Assembly (NCBI RefSeq): GCF_900155535.1
Contig: NZ_LT706965.1
Span: forward strand, 1 to 64,000
Source: Corynebacterium urinipleomorphum
GTDB lineage: Bacteria > Actinomycetota > Actinomycetes > Mycobacteriales > Mycobacteriaceae
Length of the DNA stretch: 64,000 bases
Reading direction: 5' to 3'
The notes under the pieces were generated by a model that was given only the letters and a program-made list of their open reading frames with translations, did no database searches and was not told where the DNA came from. Positions 38,988-48,070 of the stretch are shown in pieces. Position 1 is the first letter of the stretch, and the number at the start of each line of letters is the position of its first letter. The position numbers were made by a program, and so were the translations under genes.

Positions 38988-39060
<73 letters not shown>

Positions 39061-39339
39061 TGTTGTCTGTGCCGTGAAGGCAACGAGAAGAAAATATAGC
39101 AGCTTGTTTCAAACGAGAGAAATCGCCTGGTCAGGGGGATGGTTCAGGTATGGGTATAACATCATGAAATAAGTTCTGCAGCGGACGCGTTGCAGGGGCA
39201 GATGGGGTGCCGGAGAGTGCTCCCCGGGTCGTGGGCGTGTAACTGGAATCAGTCTCGGTACGACCTATAGAGTGAGTGAACATTGCGTTGGGGATGAGAA
39301 GTCTCTTCATTGGCGGATTCGAGGGTTGCGTGGTTGCTG

Positions 39340-40527
39340 ATGGCTGAAAATTCTGTGTGGGGTCTGCGTCGGTTCGTTGCCGTTGGTGCTGCTCTGATGT
39401 TGCTAGGCGGTTCTTTGACGGCGTGCACGATCGACCGTTCGGGAACTGCGGCTGAGTCCTCGGATGCCGCTGAGGCGGAGCACCATGACCCTGCGGTCAT
39501 TTCTGTTGAAGACGGAGCTGCGGATGTGGAGCCGGGAGATCCGGTGACGGTGACTTCCCCCGATGGTCTTGAATCCGTCACCATGAAGAATGAGGAAGGC
39601 CGCGAGGTCGAGGCTGAGTTCAACGCTGACAAGACGGAATGGACTACCTCTGAACCGCTGGGCTACGGCCGCGAGTACACCGTAGAGGCCACCACGGTGC
39701 ACGGGGAGACTTCGCAATCGGTTTTCACTACTGTTGTCCCAGATAGCCAGATTTCCGCTTATATCGGTCCGCTGGACGGCTCCGAGGTCGGTGTCGCTCA
39801 CGCTGTGAACTTCTACTTCGATGTGGCGCCCGCGGACCGTCAGGCAATGCAGGATGCAATCACGGTGGAGACTTCGAACAACACCGAGGGTGCTTTCTAC
39901 TGGCTGGAGCCCAATCACTTGGTCTGGCGTCCGAAGGACTACTGGGTGCCCGGAACTCACGTGACGGTCACGGCCGATATCTACGGTAAGAGCTTCGGCG
40001 ACGGCATGTACGGCGCGGAGGACTCCACGTCCAGTTTCACCATCGGCGACCTGGTCAAAACGGTGGTGGACGACAACACGAAGACGCTCACGGTGTACCA
40101 CGGTGACGAAGTGGTGAAGTCCTTCCCGGTGTCGCTGGGGCGTGACGGCGAATTCGCTACCCCGAACGGACTCTACGTTGTTGGGGACAGGAACGAGTCC
40201 ATGACCATGGACTCCACGACCTACGGGTTGGCGCTGGAGAACGGCGGTTACCGCACTCCTGTCAACTACGCCACCCAGATGTCATGGTCGGGCATCTACG
40301 TTCACTCTGCCCCGTGGGCTGTGGGAGCTCTCGGCAGTTACAACCAGTCTCATGGTTGTGTGAATGCCGCGCCCGGTGACGCGCAGTGGTTCATGGAGTA
40401 CGTCAAGCAGGGCGACCCGGTCGAGGTGGTCAACACCAGCGGCGGCACTCTCGACGGTTTGGACGGCCTTGGGTACTGGAACCTGGATTGGGAGACATTG
40501 AAGGCCGGTAACGCCGACGAAGGCTAG
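39340..40527 (+). CDS. L,D-transpeptidase lipoprotein with Ig-like domains
   Basis: 395 residues. N-terminus GLRRFVAVGAALMLLGGSLTAC is a lipoprotein signal. Two beta-rich Ig-like domains follow (about 55-240), then the YkuD catalytic domain with YVHSAPWAVGALGSYNQSHG and the active-site C340 in HGCVNAAPGDAQWF. This is the LdtMt2-like type making 3-3 cross-links in peptidoglycan. ATG 39340 is preferred; TTG 39310 is open too. Own transcription unit. Confidence 0.93.
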   Translation: MAENSVWGLRRFVAVGAALMLLGGSLTACTIDRSGTAAESSDAAEAEHHDPAVISVEDGAADVEPGDPVTVTSPDGLESVTMKNEEGREVEAEFNADKTEWTTSEPLGYGREYTVEATTVHGETSQSVFTTVVPDSQISAYIGPLDGSEVGVAHAVNFYFDVAPADRQAMQDAITVETSNNTEGAFYWLEPNHLVWRPKDYWVPGTHVTVTADIYGKSFGDGMYGAEDSTSSFTIGDLVKTVVDDNTKTLTVYHGDEVVKSFPVSLGRDGEFATPNGLYVVGDRNESMTMDSTTYGLALENGGYRTPVNYATQMSWSGIYVHSAPWAVGALGSYNQSHGCVNAAPGDAQWFMEYVKQGDPVEVVNTSGGTLDGLDGLGYWNLDWETLKAGNADEG

Positions 40528-40548
40528 GCGGACCGAGACCAACGCGAA

Positions 40549-40597
40549 CACCCTGTGCTGATCCTCGCGGAGAGAAACTGCACAGGGTGCTTTTATT
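40549..40597 (+). terminator. Terminator of the L,D-transpeptidase gene
   Basis: CACCCTGTGC and GCACAGGGTG are perfect arms around a 21-base loop, followed by CTTTTATTT. It also separates the gene from the convergent lipoprotein gene. Confidence 0.9.
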
Positions 40598-40605
40598 TCA
40601 GCGCC

Positions 40606-41202
40606 TTAGTTGCGGGGTTGGATTTCGCTTTCCACTACCCATTTGTGATTGGTCATTTCCATGCCGTCCATCTCGAAATCGACCATGTAGACGGTTTCGT
40701 CGGTGGAGCTATCAATGGTGGCTTCTGCCCCTTTCATTCCGGGCATGTGATCGGCGTTCAAAATAACTTGATTGCCTGCTTCAAGCGGTGCTTCGCCGTG
40801 ATCTGCGAGTTCTTCGTGGACAACCCATTTATGGTTCGTCACCGCCTCACCGCCATCGGTGGGCGTGTAGCTCACCGAATATGTGGTCGTATCAAATGCG
40901 CCAGAAATTTTGGCTTCAGCGCCATCCATGCCGGGCATATGGTCAGCGTTGAGGATCACAGAGTCGCCGACGGCATATGTGGGATCGGTGGCTTCCTGGA
41001 TTCCCGCCGGTGCTGGGCCGCCATCCGAGTCATGATCGTGGGCCTGTGTATCGGGACTGGAGGTATCGGTGCGCACCTGGTCTTGGGTGGGCGCGGATTC
41101 TGGGGCAGTCTCGTCGTCACCGGGTTCGGCACAGCTGGTCAGGGCCAAAGCACCCACTGCTGCGACGAGAGTAAGTCGAGTTATCTGGGTCAGCTTGTTC
41201 AT
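40606..41202 (-). CDS. DUF1541 (YdhK-like) lipoprotein of the copper island
   Basis: 198 residues. The signal peptide ends in lipobox LTSC. A His/Asp-rich linker (TQAHDHDSD) is followed by two DUF1541 repeats, each with VILNADHMPGM and TNHKWVV. The Met/His pairs (HMPGM, MDGMEM) look like copper ligands; DUF1541 proteins accompany copper-resistance genes. CAGGAG precedes the ATG. A CsoR-like operator lies 50 bp upstream, between this gene and the divergent ATPase. Confidence 0.88.
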   Translation of the reverse strand: MNKLTQITRLTLVAAVGALALTSCAEPGDDETAPESAPTQDQVRTDTSSPDTQAHDHDSDGGPAPAGIQEATDPTYAVGDSVILNADHMPGMDGAEAKISGAFDTTTYSVSYTPTDGGEAVTNHKWVVHEELADHGEAPLEAGNQVILNADHMPGMKGAEATIDSSTDETVYMVDFEMDGMEMTNHKWVVESEIQPRN

Positions 41203-41251
41203 CAGTACTCCTGTCGTGCAACGCATTACTGGACGGTTCAATCCGTTGAGA

Positions 41252-41270
41252 TATACCCTATAGGGGTATA
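41252..41270. promoter_or_regulatory. CsoR-type copper operator
   Basis: TATACCCTATAGGGGTATA is a near-perfect palindrome of the ATACCC-N-GGGTAT type bound by CsoR repressors. It lies between the divergent DUF1541 gene and the CopB ATPase gene, and csoR itself is 2.6 kb downstream in the same island. TATAGGCTAGAAG beside it could include a -10. Confidence 0.75.
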
Positions 41271-41579
41271 GGCTAGAAGAGCAAGCGAGCTGAAAGGAGG
41301 GCCCGTCTCACCGCTTCCTGGGGCGAGCGATGTCCAGGTCAGTGACTGATCGGACTGATTGGCCGTCACCGGTGAAAAGCGGGTTGATGATGCTGGCGTG
41401 CTCGCCGCGGTCGATGTGGCGGGTTATTGAGCATCAAGTGACTAGTTTGAAACCATCACCCAGCCCAACGACCTGATGAGCCCGAAAGCTCTCGCCAGGC
41501 GCTACGCGCTCGATGGGTATCTCCCGGTTCTCCGGGTATGGAAACAATTCATGATCACCTCCGCGGAAAGGAATCCAGC
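41271..41579 (+). other. Leader region between CsoR operator and copper ATPase
   Basis: About 300 bp with no convincing gene. A good ribosome site AAAGGAGGG at 41294-41302 has no start codon at useful distance. A 48-codon frame from ATG 41330 to 41476 has no ribosome site and no recognisable product. It may be the scar of a deleted first gene (for example a metallochaperone) or an untranslated leader. Confidence 0.4.
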
Positions 41580-43820
41580 ATGGTTGAACACGACCGCCAC
41601 GACCACCATCACCCCACACACCACACTGCGCATCAACAGGCGCGCGCTACTGAAACCGCCGTCCATCAGGGGGATCATCAATCAAGCCAAGATCGCGGCA
41701 TGGGTCACGACGGGAATGAGCATCACGAACACGCCCTAGGCGGGCACGGCCAGGAAGGCCGGCACCATTCCGGCCACGAGATGCACGGAGGCCATGCCGG
41801 ACATGGCCACGGGGGCCACGGGGATCATGTCGGACAATTCCGGCGGTTATTTTGGATCATGTTGGTGCTGGGTATTCCAGTGGTCACGTTCGATCCGATG
41901 TTCGCGGACCTTTTGAGCTATCAGTTACCTGACGCGGCGTGGGTGTGGTGGGTGTCGCCGATCCTGGGCACGATCATTTATTTCTGGGGCGGCCAGCCAT
42001 TCCTGGCTGGGGCAGTCTCCGAGATTCGGTCCCGGCAACCGGGCATGATGCTGCTTATTGGGTTAGCTATCACAGTGGCCTTTGTTGCCTCCTGGGGGGC
42101 GACCCTGGGCATTCTGGATCACGAGCTGAACTTCTGGTGGGAACTGGCCCTACTGGTGGTCATTATGTTGTTAGGCCACTGGATTGAAATGCGCTCCCTG
42201 GCCCAAACCTCCTCCGCCTTAGACTCCCTGGCCGCCTTGCTTCCGGATGAAGCCGAGAAGGTCGACGGCGATGATGTCGTCACCGTCACGCCGGCGGAGC
42301 TGGTCGTTGGGGATGTCGTCATTGTCCGGCCAGGGGCTGCGGTCCCAGCCGATGGGCAGATCATCGAGGGTAATGCGTCTATGGATGAATCCATGGTCAC
42401 CGGGGAATCCACAACCGTTCGACGCGGGCTGAACGAGCACGTCGTGGCCGGCACTGTCGCCACAGATTCCGGGCTGCGGGTCAAAGTCACCGCCACTGGA
42501 GATGACACCGCACTGGCGGGTATCCAGAAACTGGTCGCCGATGCCCAAGCCTCCTCCTCCAAAGCCCAACGCATCGCCGATACCGCCGCCGGCTGGTTGT
42601 TCTGGTTCGCCTTCGGGGCTGCGGTAATTACCGCGCTGGCGTGGTCCATGCTGGGCATGCCCGACGCCGCCGTAGTACGCACCATCACGGTGCTCGTCAT
42701 TGCGTGCCCTCACGCTTTGGGCCTGGCCATTCCGTTGGTGGTATCGATTGCCACTGAGCGTGCAGCTCGTGGCGGGGTGCTGATCAAAGATCGCTTGGCG
42801 CTGGAATCGATGCGCACCGTGGATTCAGTGCTGTTCGATAAAACCGGCACGCTGACCAAAGGTGAACCCACCGTCACCGGGATCCACTCCGTCGGTGATC
42901 GGACCAAAGATGAGGTGTTAGCGTTGGCTGCTGCTGCTGAAGCCGATAGCGAACACCCCTTAGCGCAGGCCATTGTCGGCGCTGCCCGCGCTCGGAAACT
43001 CGATGTGCCAGGCGCCACTGATTTTTCATCTTCCCCAGCTGTAGGCGTCAAAGCGACGGTCAATGACGCGGTCATTGAAGTCGGGGGTCCCTACCTGTTA
43101 GACCATCACTCCCAAGATGAGTTAGGCATTGCTGAGCAGTGGCGCAAAGAAGGCGCAATCATTCTTCACGTGCTGGCCGATGGCCAGGTTATCGGCGCGC
43201 TGCGACTAGCTGATGAAATCCGACCAGAATCCCGTGACACCGTGGATGCCCTGCATGCCCGCGGGGTCCAGGTCGTGATGATCACCGGCGATGCCCAAGC
43301 CGTGGCCGAGACCGTGGCCAAAGAGCTGGGTATTGACCGGGTCTTTGCTGGGGTCCGACCCGAAGATAAGGCCGCCAAGGTCGCTGAACTCCAGGCCGAG
43401 GGCCGTAAAGTGGCCATGGTCGGTGATGGGGTCAACGACGCCCCAGCTTTGGCTCAGGCCGATGTGGGCATCGCTATTGGTGCCGGCACCGATGTGGCCA
43501 TCAGCTCGGCCGGGGTCATCCTGGCCTCCTCGGATCCCCGCTCAGTCTTGTCCGTGTTTGAGCTCTCCGAGGCCACCTACCGGAAAATGAAGCAGAACCT
43601 GTGGTGGGCTGCCGGCTACAATATTGCGGCTGTCCCCTTGGCCGCTGGAGTGCTGGCTCCGATCGGGTTCGTATTACCGATGAGCGTGGGTGCAATCCTG
43701 ATGTCGGTCTCCACCGTGGTAGTAGCCCTCAACGCCCAGCTGCTGCGCCGCCTGGATCTAACCCCAGCTGCCAGTGCTGCCAGGTCCCTTGGCCGTACGC
43801 CCGAAACCGTGGACGCCTAA
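41580..43820 (+). CDS. copB: Copper-translocating P-type ATPase, CopB type
   Basis: 746 residues. The first 85 residues are very rich in His (DRHDHHHPTHHTAHQQ, HAGHGHGGHGDH), replacing Cys-type metal domains. The TM6 motif is CPH (376-378) rather than CPC, which defines P1B-3 (CopB) pumps for copper or silver. MVTGES is the actuator loop and D420-KTGT the phosphorylation site; HP is in SEHPLAQA and GDGVND closes the hinge. ATG 41580 follows AAAGGA; ATG 41538 is in frame but lacks a site. Regulated by the CsoR operator upstream by inference. Confidence 0.93.
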   Translation: MVEHDRHDHHHPTHHTAHQQARATETAVHQGDHQSSQDRGMGHDGNEHHEHALGGHGQEGRHHSGHEMHGGHAGHGHGGHGDHVGQFRRLFWIMLVLGIPVVTFDPMFADLLSYQLPDAAWVWWVSPILGTIIYFWGGQPFLAGAVSEIRSRQPGMMLLIGLAITVAFVASWGATLGILDHELNFWWELALLVVIMLLGHWIEMRSLAQTSSALDSLAALLPDEAEKVDGDDVVTVTPAELVVGDVVIVRPGAAVPADGQIIEGNASMDESMVTGESTTVRRGLNEHVVAGTVATDSGLRVKVTATGDDTALAGIQKLVADAQASSSKAQRIADTAAGWLFWFAFGAAVITALAWSMLGMPDAAVVRTITVLVIACPHALGLAIPLVVSIATERAARGGVLIKDRLALESMRTVDSVLFDKTGTLTKGEPTVTGIHSVGDRTKDEVLALAAAAEADSEHPLAQAIVGAARARKLDVPGATDFSSSPAVGVKATVNDAVIEVGGPYLLDHHSQDELGIAEQWRKEGAIILHVLADGQVIGALRLADEIRPESRDTVDALHARGVQVVMITGDAQAVAETVAKELGIDRVFAGVRPEDKAAKVAELQAEGRKVAMVGDGVNDAPALAQADVGIAIGAGTDVAISSAGVILASSDPRSVLSVFELSEATYRKMKQNLWWAAGYNIAAVPLAAGVLAPIGFVLPMSVGAILMSVSTVVVALNAQLLRRLDLTPAASAARSLGRTPETVDA

Positions 43821-43867
43821 CATGAGACACTGCTGTGACAACTCTGGTGTACGAAGAAAGCAGGCCC

Positions 43868-44179
43868 ATGACTAAAACCCCGCATGCTGATTCCGCTGAC
43901 CACGGCTATATCAGTGACAAAGACCGCTACCTGGCCCGATTGAAACGGATTGAAGGCCAGGCCCGCGGGATTCATCGCATGATCGATGAAGAGAAATATT
44001 GCATCGATATCCTCACCCAGATCAGCTCCATCACCTCAGCCCTGAATAACGTCGCGCTGAGCCTGCTCGATGACCATATGCGCCACTGCGTTGTTCGTGC
44101 TGCCCAAACCGACGGGCCAGCAGCCGAAGAAAAACTTGTCGAAGCTGCCGACGCCATCGCCCGCCTCGTCCGCTCCTAA
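43868..44179 (+). CDS. csoR: Copper-sensing repressor CsoR
   Basis: 103 residues, all-helical DUF156 fold. Copper ligands are C45, H70 and C74; the spacing 25 and 4 is the same as in mycobacterial CsoR. LKRIEGQARGIHRMI is the DNA-facing helix. It lies 47 bp after copB in the same direction and should act at 41252-41270, giving auto-regulation of the whole unit. Confidence 0.92.
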   Translation: MTKTPHADSADHGYISDKDRYLARLKRIEGQARGIHRMIDEEKYCIDILTQISSITSALNNVALSLLDDHMRHCVVRAAQTDGPAAEEKLVEAADAIARLVRS

Positions 44180-44273
44180 AGCCCGGGACTCTTCAACCCG
44201 CCGCCGCCCGTGGCAAGCCTGAAGCGAGGCAATATCTTGGTTGTTGATATGTCATCAAAAGGAGTGTTATTTA

Positions 44274-44846
44274 ATGAAAGCGTTTGGATTCCTAAGCTTC
44301 GGGCACTACGCCTTCGGTGGCCAGCGGGGGCCGTCTGCGGAAGAGATTGCCAAGATTCACCTGGAGATCGCCCTGGCTGCGGATAAGGTCGGCGTGAATA
44401 ACGCGTCCTTCCGTGTCCACCACTTCGTGCCGCAGGCATCCGCCCCGATGTCGCTGCTTGGTGCTGTCGCAGCCACCACCAAGCACATCGAGGTGGGCAC
44501 CGGAGTTATTGACATGCGCTATGAGAACCCGCTCTACCTCGCCGAAGAGGCCGCGTCGCTATTCCAGCTCTCCGGTGGCCGCGTGGCCTTGGGCGTTTCG
44601 CGCGGCGCCCCCGAGGTGGCTGACCGCGGCTGGGAGGCCTTCAGCTGCAAGGGCGAAGCACCCAACGGTGCGGACGTGGCACGAGACCACACCGGCATGG
44701 GCGTGGACGTCAACGTTAAGACCTTGGGCAACTTCGCCACCCACGTCGCCCCCGCGTTGGGCTGGCGGCCGAACCGCGAAGGTCCGGTCACCGGCTATCC
44801 TATCGAGCAATTCCTGCAGGTCGCGGTTATTGCGCGTTCATTGTAG
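44274..44846 (+). pseudogene. Luciferase-like flavin monooxygenase, internally deleted
   Basis: The first 125 codons are a good LLM-class N-terminus (MKAFGFLSFGHYAFGGQRGP, HHFVPQASAPMSLLGAVAA, IDMRYENPLYLAEEAASLF, GGRVALGVSRGAPE). After GADVARDHTG the sequence jumps to a C-terminal-looking piece (LGNFATHVAPALGWRPN then EGPVTGYPIE) and an abnormal tail. Total 190 residues against roughly 330 for the family, so the central barrel is missing. AAAGGAG precedes the ATG, so a product may still be made. Confidence 0.7.
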
Positions 44847-44898
44847 TTCAGTGTATCTTGAACAATTCAGCATGTGCTGTATAGTGCAGTACATGCTG
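44846..44898. promoter_or_regulatory. Operator/promoter region of cmtR
   Basis: Two inverted repeats precede cmtR: GTTCA-N8-TGAAC at 44846-44863, and CAGCATG-N17-CATGCTG at 44868-44898 overlapping the start codon. TGTATAGTG inside may hold the -10. ArsR/SmtB regulators bind such dyads; the binding of CmtR here is inferred. Confidence 0.6.
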
Positions 44899-45252
44899 AC
44901 TATTGCTTCGCGCCTCGACGTCATGAACCGGCTCGGCCGGGCCATGGCGGATCCGACGCGCTCCAGAATCCTGATGACCCTACTTGACGGCCCGAGCTAC
45001 CCGGCCGTGCTTTCGCGCGACCTGGACCTGACCCGCTCGAACGTCTCGAACCACCTGACCTGCCTGCGCGACTGCGGGATCGTCGTCGCCGAGCCGGAGG
45101 GCCGGAAGACTCGCTACGAAATCGCCGATCCGCACCTCGCGGCAGCGCTCGACGCGCTGGTGAACGCGACGTTGGCTGTCGACGAAAACGCCCCGTGCAT
45201 CGACCCTGAGTGCTCGGTGCCCGGCTGCGGCGGGAAAGGAGCGGAGGCATGA
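44893..45252 (+). CDS. cmtR: Cadmium/lead-sensing ArsR-family repressor CmtR
   Basis: 119 residues, winged helix (RSNVSNHLTCLRDCG is the recognition region). Metal-binding cysteines C57, C61 and C102 fall at exactly the positions used by mycobacterial CmtR for Cd(II)/Pb(II). The C-terminus has three more cysteines (DPECSVPGCGGK), at positions 107 and onward, which that protein lacks as far as I recall. It overlaps the ATPase start by four bases. Confidence 0.92.
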   Translation: MLTIASRLDVMNRLGRAMADPTRSRILMTLLDGPSYPAVLSRDLDLTRSNVSNHLTCLRDCGIVVAEPEGRKTRYEIADPHLAAALDALVNATLAVDENAPCIDPECSVPGCGGKGAEA

Positions 45253-47141
45253 GCTCGGCGTGTGGTTGCGAACACGAACCCGCCGCGGAGATCGAAGAGC
45301 GCGATCGGCCTTGGTGGAAGGACCCCGAGTTGCTACTGCCGATCTTCTCCGGCGTTGCCCTCTGCATAGGCCTGGTGCTGGACTGGTCCGACTTGGAGAC
45401 ACCCGCGACGGTACTGTTTTGGGTCGGCCTGCTGTTGGGCGCATACACGTTCGCGCCTGGAGCGATCCGGAACCTTGTCACGAAGCGAAAGCTCGGCATT
45501 GGCCTGCTGATGACGATCAGCGCGGTCGGCGCGGTGATCCTCGGCTTCGTCGGAGAGGCCGCGGCGCTAGCGTTCCTGTACTCGATCGCTGAGGCACTGG
45601 AGGACAAGGCATTGGACCGGGCCCAAGGCGGGCTGCGGGCGCTGTTGAAGTTGGTGCCGCAGACCGCGACGGTGCTGCGCGACGGCACGGCGGTCGAGGT
45701 CGCAGCGAAGGACCTCGTGGTTAGCGAGCTGATGCTCGTGCGCCCCGGGGAGCGGATCGCCACGGACGGCATCATTCGTTCCGGACGCTCCAGCCTTGAC
45801 ACCTCAGCGATCACTGGAGAATCCATTCCGGAGGAGGTCGCGCCCGGCGACGAGGTGCCCGCGGGAGCGATCAACTCCGCCGGTGTGCTGGAGGTCGAGA
45901 CGACCGCAGCTGGAACGGACAACTCACTGACCACACTCGTGGACCTAGTCGAGCAGGCGCAGGCGGAAAAGGGCGACCGCGCCCGGATCGCCGACCGGAT
46001 TGCCCAGCCCCTAGTGCCCGGGGTGATGATCCTGGCGGTGCTGGTCGGCGTGATCGGCTCGCTGCTCGGCGACCCTGAGACGTGGATCACCCGTGCGCTG
46101 GTGGTCCTGGTCGCAGCGTCACCGTGCGCGCTGGCAATCTCCGTGCCGCTGACGGTCGTGGCCGCGATCGGCGCGGCCAGCCAGTTTGGCGTGGTCATCA
46201 AGTCCGGCGCGGCATTCGAGCGGCTCGGCGGCATCCGTCACCTGGCGGTGGACAAGACTGGAACCCTCACCCGCAACCAGCCTGAGGTTACCGGCGTGGT
46301 CCCGGCAGACGGATTCGATCGGGCGGAGGTGCTTGCCTTCGCGGCGGCAGTTGAACAGCATTCGACGCATCCCCTCGCCGCGGCGATCGCGGCAGCGGGG
46401 CCCGAAGCGCCCGCCGCCTTGGACATCAGCGAGGAAGCCGGGCACGGCATCAGCGGCACCGTCGAAGGCCGACGGGTGCTGGTGGGCAGCCCCCGGTGGA
46501 TCGACGCCGGGCCACTAAAGGCAGACGTTGAGCGCATGGAGTCCGAGGGCCAGACCTGCGTACTGGTCACTGTCGATGACGCTCTCGCCGGGGCGATCGG
46601 GGTCCGCGACGAGTTGCGGCCCGAGGTGCCCGAAGCCGTGCAGACCCTGCACGCCAACGACGTGAAAGTGAGCATGCTCACCGGCGACAACACTCGCACC
46701 GCCCGGGCGCTGGCTGAAATCGCCGGGATCGACGACGTGCGCGCCGAGCTGCGCCCAGAGGACAAGGCAAGCATCGTCGCCGAACTCTCCTCCAAGACGC
46801 CGACGGCGATGATCGGCGACGGCATCAACGACGCTCCGGCACTGGCGGGCGCAACGGTGGGCATCGCGATGGGAGCGACCGGCTCTGACGCCGCGATCGA
46901 GTCCGCTGACGTCGCCTTCACCGGCCACGACCTCCGGCTGATCCCGCAGGCGCTGCAGCACGCCCGCCGAGGCAGCAGGATCATCAACCAAAACATCGTG
47001 CTGTCTCTGGCCATCATCATTGTGTTGATGCCGCTGGCGATCAGCGGCGTGCTGGGCCTTGCCGCCGTCGTGTTGGTTCACGAGGTTGCCGAAGTCGTCG
47101 TGATCTTGAACGGCCTGCGGGCTGCGCAAGCGAAGCGCTGA
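45249..47141 (+). CDS. P1B-4-type heavy-metal ATPase
   Basis: 630 residues with a short metal-binding N-terminus (CGCEHE) and no HMA domain. TM6 carries S291-P-C293 rather than CPC, and the last TM has H611-E612 followed by VVVILNGLR. Both are P1B-4 hallmarks (Co/Fe, sometimes Zn/Cd). The phosphorylation site is D335-KTGT; ITGES and GDGINDAPAL are present. Coupling to cmtR argues for Cd/Pb export, so the true metal is uncertain. G+C and codon use look slightly higher than in the copper half of the island, hinting at a separate origin. Confidence 0.9.
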   Translation: MSSACGCEHEPAAEIEERDRPWWKDPELLLPIFSGVALCIGLVLDWSDLETPATVLFWVGLLLGAYTFAPGAIRNLVTKRKLGIGLLMTISAVGAVILGFVGEAAALAFLYSIAEALEDKALDRAQGGLRALLKLVPQTATVLRDGTAVEVAAKDLVVSELMLVRPGERIATDGIIRSGRSSLDTSAITGESIPEEVAPGDEVPAGAINSAGVLEVETTAAGTDNSLTTLVDLVEQAQAEKGDRARIADRIAQPLVPGVMILAVLVGVIGSLLGDPETWITRALVVLVAASPCALAISVPLTVVAAIGAASQFGVVIKSGAAFERLGGIRHLAVDKTGTLTRNQPEVTGVVPADGFDRAEVLAFAAAVEQHSTHPLAAAIAAAGPEAPAALDISEEAGHGISGTVEGRRVLVGSPRWIDAGPLKADVERMESEGQTCVLVTVDDALAGAIGVRDELRPEVPEAVQTLHANDVKVSMLTGDNTRTARALAEIAGIDDVRAELRPEDKASIVAELSSKTPTAMIGDGINDAPALAGATVGIAMGATGSDAAIESADVAFTGHDLRLIPQALQHARRGSRIINQNIVLSLAIIIVLMPLAISGVLGLAAVVLVHEVAEVVVILNGLRAAQAKR

Positions 47142-47213
47142 GGCTGTGATCGGCACGTGTTGTGACGGGTTGAACAACACGCCGAGCCGGATACAGTTTT
47201 TCGTTTAATACCC

Positions 47214-47256
47214 AAAACCGGCGCCCTGGAAAACAAATCCAAGACGCCGGTTTTGT
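47214..47256 (+). terminator. Terminator of the metal ATPase gene
   Basis: AAAACCGGCG and CGCCGGTTTT are perfect arms with a 21-base loop. It can work in both directions because of the A and T runs. Confidence 0.8.
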
Positions 47257-47297
47257 CCACCATGTCGCGACTCATCTGTCAACAATGTCGCGACTGA
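47257..47297. repeat. 41-bp IS-end repeat, copy 1 (next to tRNA-His)
   Basis: Identical to 51207-51247. Inside it, ATGTCGCGACT occurs twice, 22 bp apart, with ATCTGTCAAC between. Such tandem words are typical of IS481/IS3-type element ends in actinobacteria. It stops six bases before the CCA end of tRNA-His. Confidence 0.8.
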
Positions 47298-47303
47298 TGA
47301 ATT

Positions 47304-47380
47304 TGGGGTGGCTGACGGGGCTCGAACCCGCGACACCCAGGATCACAACCTGGTGCTCTACCAGCTGAACTACAGCCACC
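47304..47380 (-). tRNA. tRNA-His (GTG)
   Basis: Acceptor GTGGCTG/CAGCCAC with the extra 5' G opposite C73 that marks histidine tRNA, anticodon loop TTGTGAT with anticodon GTG, T loop TTCGAGC. CCA is encoded. Confidence 0.96.
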
Positions 47381-47427
47381 ATCGCTGCCGGAGCAGCGGT
47401 CTTTTACATTAGTTCACCGACGCGTTT

Positions 47428-48060
47428 TTACAAAAACTGCTGGTAAGCCTCGGTCGCTGCTTTGGTGCTCCTGTTAGCTTCGGAAGACGACGGGCCCGGT
47501 GCGGGCACGAACACGGCGCGGCGGTAGTAGTCGAGTTCACGAATGGATTCGACGATGTCAGCCAGAGCACGGTGCGCCATGCCCTTCTCCGGCTGGTTGT
47601 AGTAGGCCTTGGGGAACCAGCGTCGCGTGAGTTCCTTGACGGTGGAGACGTCGATCATCCGGTAATGCAAGGCGGCGTCCAGCCGCGGCATTTGGGCGCG
47701 GATGAATGTGCGGTCTGTTGCGATGGAATTACCGGCAAGGGGAGGGCGGTGCTCTCCGCAGTGCTTCTCCACCAGTGCTAAGACTGCGTCCTCGGCCTCT
47801 TCGACGGTGACGGTGGAGGATTTGATCTGCTCGGTCAACCCGGAGGAACCGTGCATGTCTGTGACGAAATCGTCCATTTCCGCCAGCTCTTCGTCGGTGG
47901 CGTGAACGACTAAGTCGATGCCGCCGTCGAGAATGTTCAGATCAGCATCGGTGACCAGGGCGGCGACTTCCACGATCACGTGGCGGTCGGGGTCCAGGCC
48001 CGTCATCTCTAAATCGACCCATACGATGCGGTCGTCTTTCGCGGCCAGTGCTTCACTCAT
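47428..48060 (-). CDS. orn: Oligoribonuclease
   Basis: 210 residues, DEDDh exonuclease that clears 2-5-mer RNAs and pGpG. Motifs: [30 protein letters not shown] with NxxxxDxxF, and the DEDDh His in [10 protein letters not shown]. The C-terminus ([20 protein letters not shown]) is a longer tail. Start ATG 48060; 48069 is an in-frame alternative. Confidence 0.95.
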   Translation of the reverse strand: MSEALAAKDDRIVWVDLEMTGLDPDRHVIVEVAALVTDADLNILDGGIDLVVHATDEELAEMDDFVTDMHGSSGLTEQIKSSTVTVEEAEDAVLALVEKHCGEHRPPLAGNSIATDRTFIRAQMPRLDAALHYRMIDVSTVKELTRRWFPKAYYNQPEKGMAHRALADIVESIRELDYYRRAVFVPAPGPSSSEANRSTKAATEAYQQFL

Positions 48061-48070
48061 GGGGCCCACG

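Noticed and set aside
41330..41476. 48-codon frame in the copper leader
   Set aside because: No ribosome site, no similarity that I recognise and no conserved composition; kept only as a note in the leader entry.
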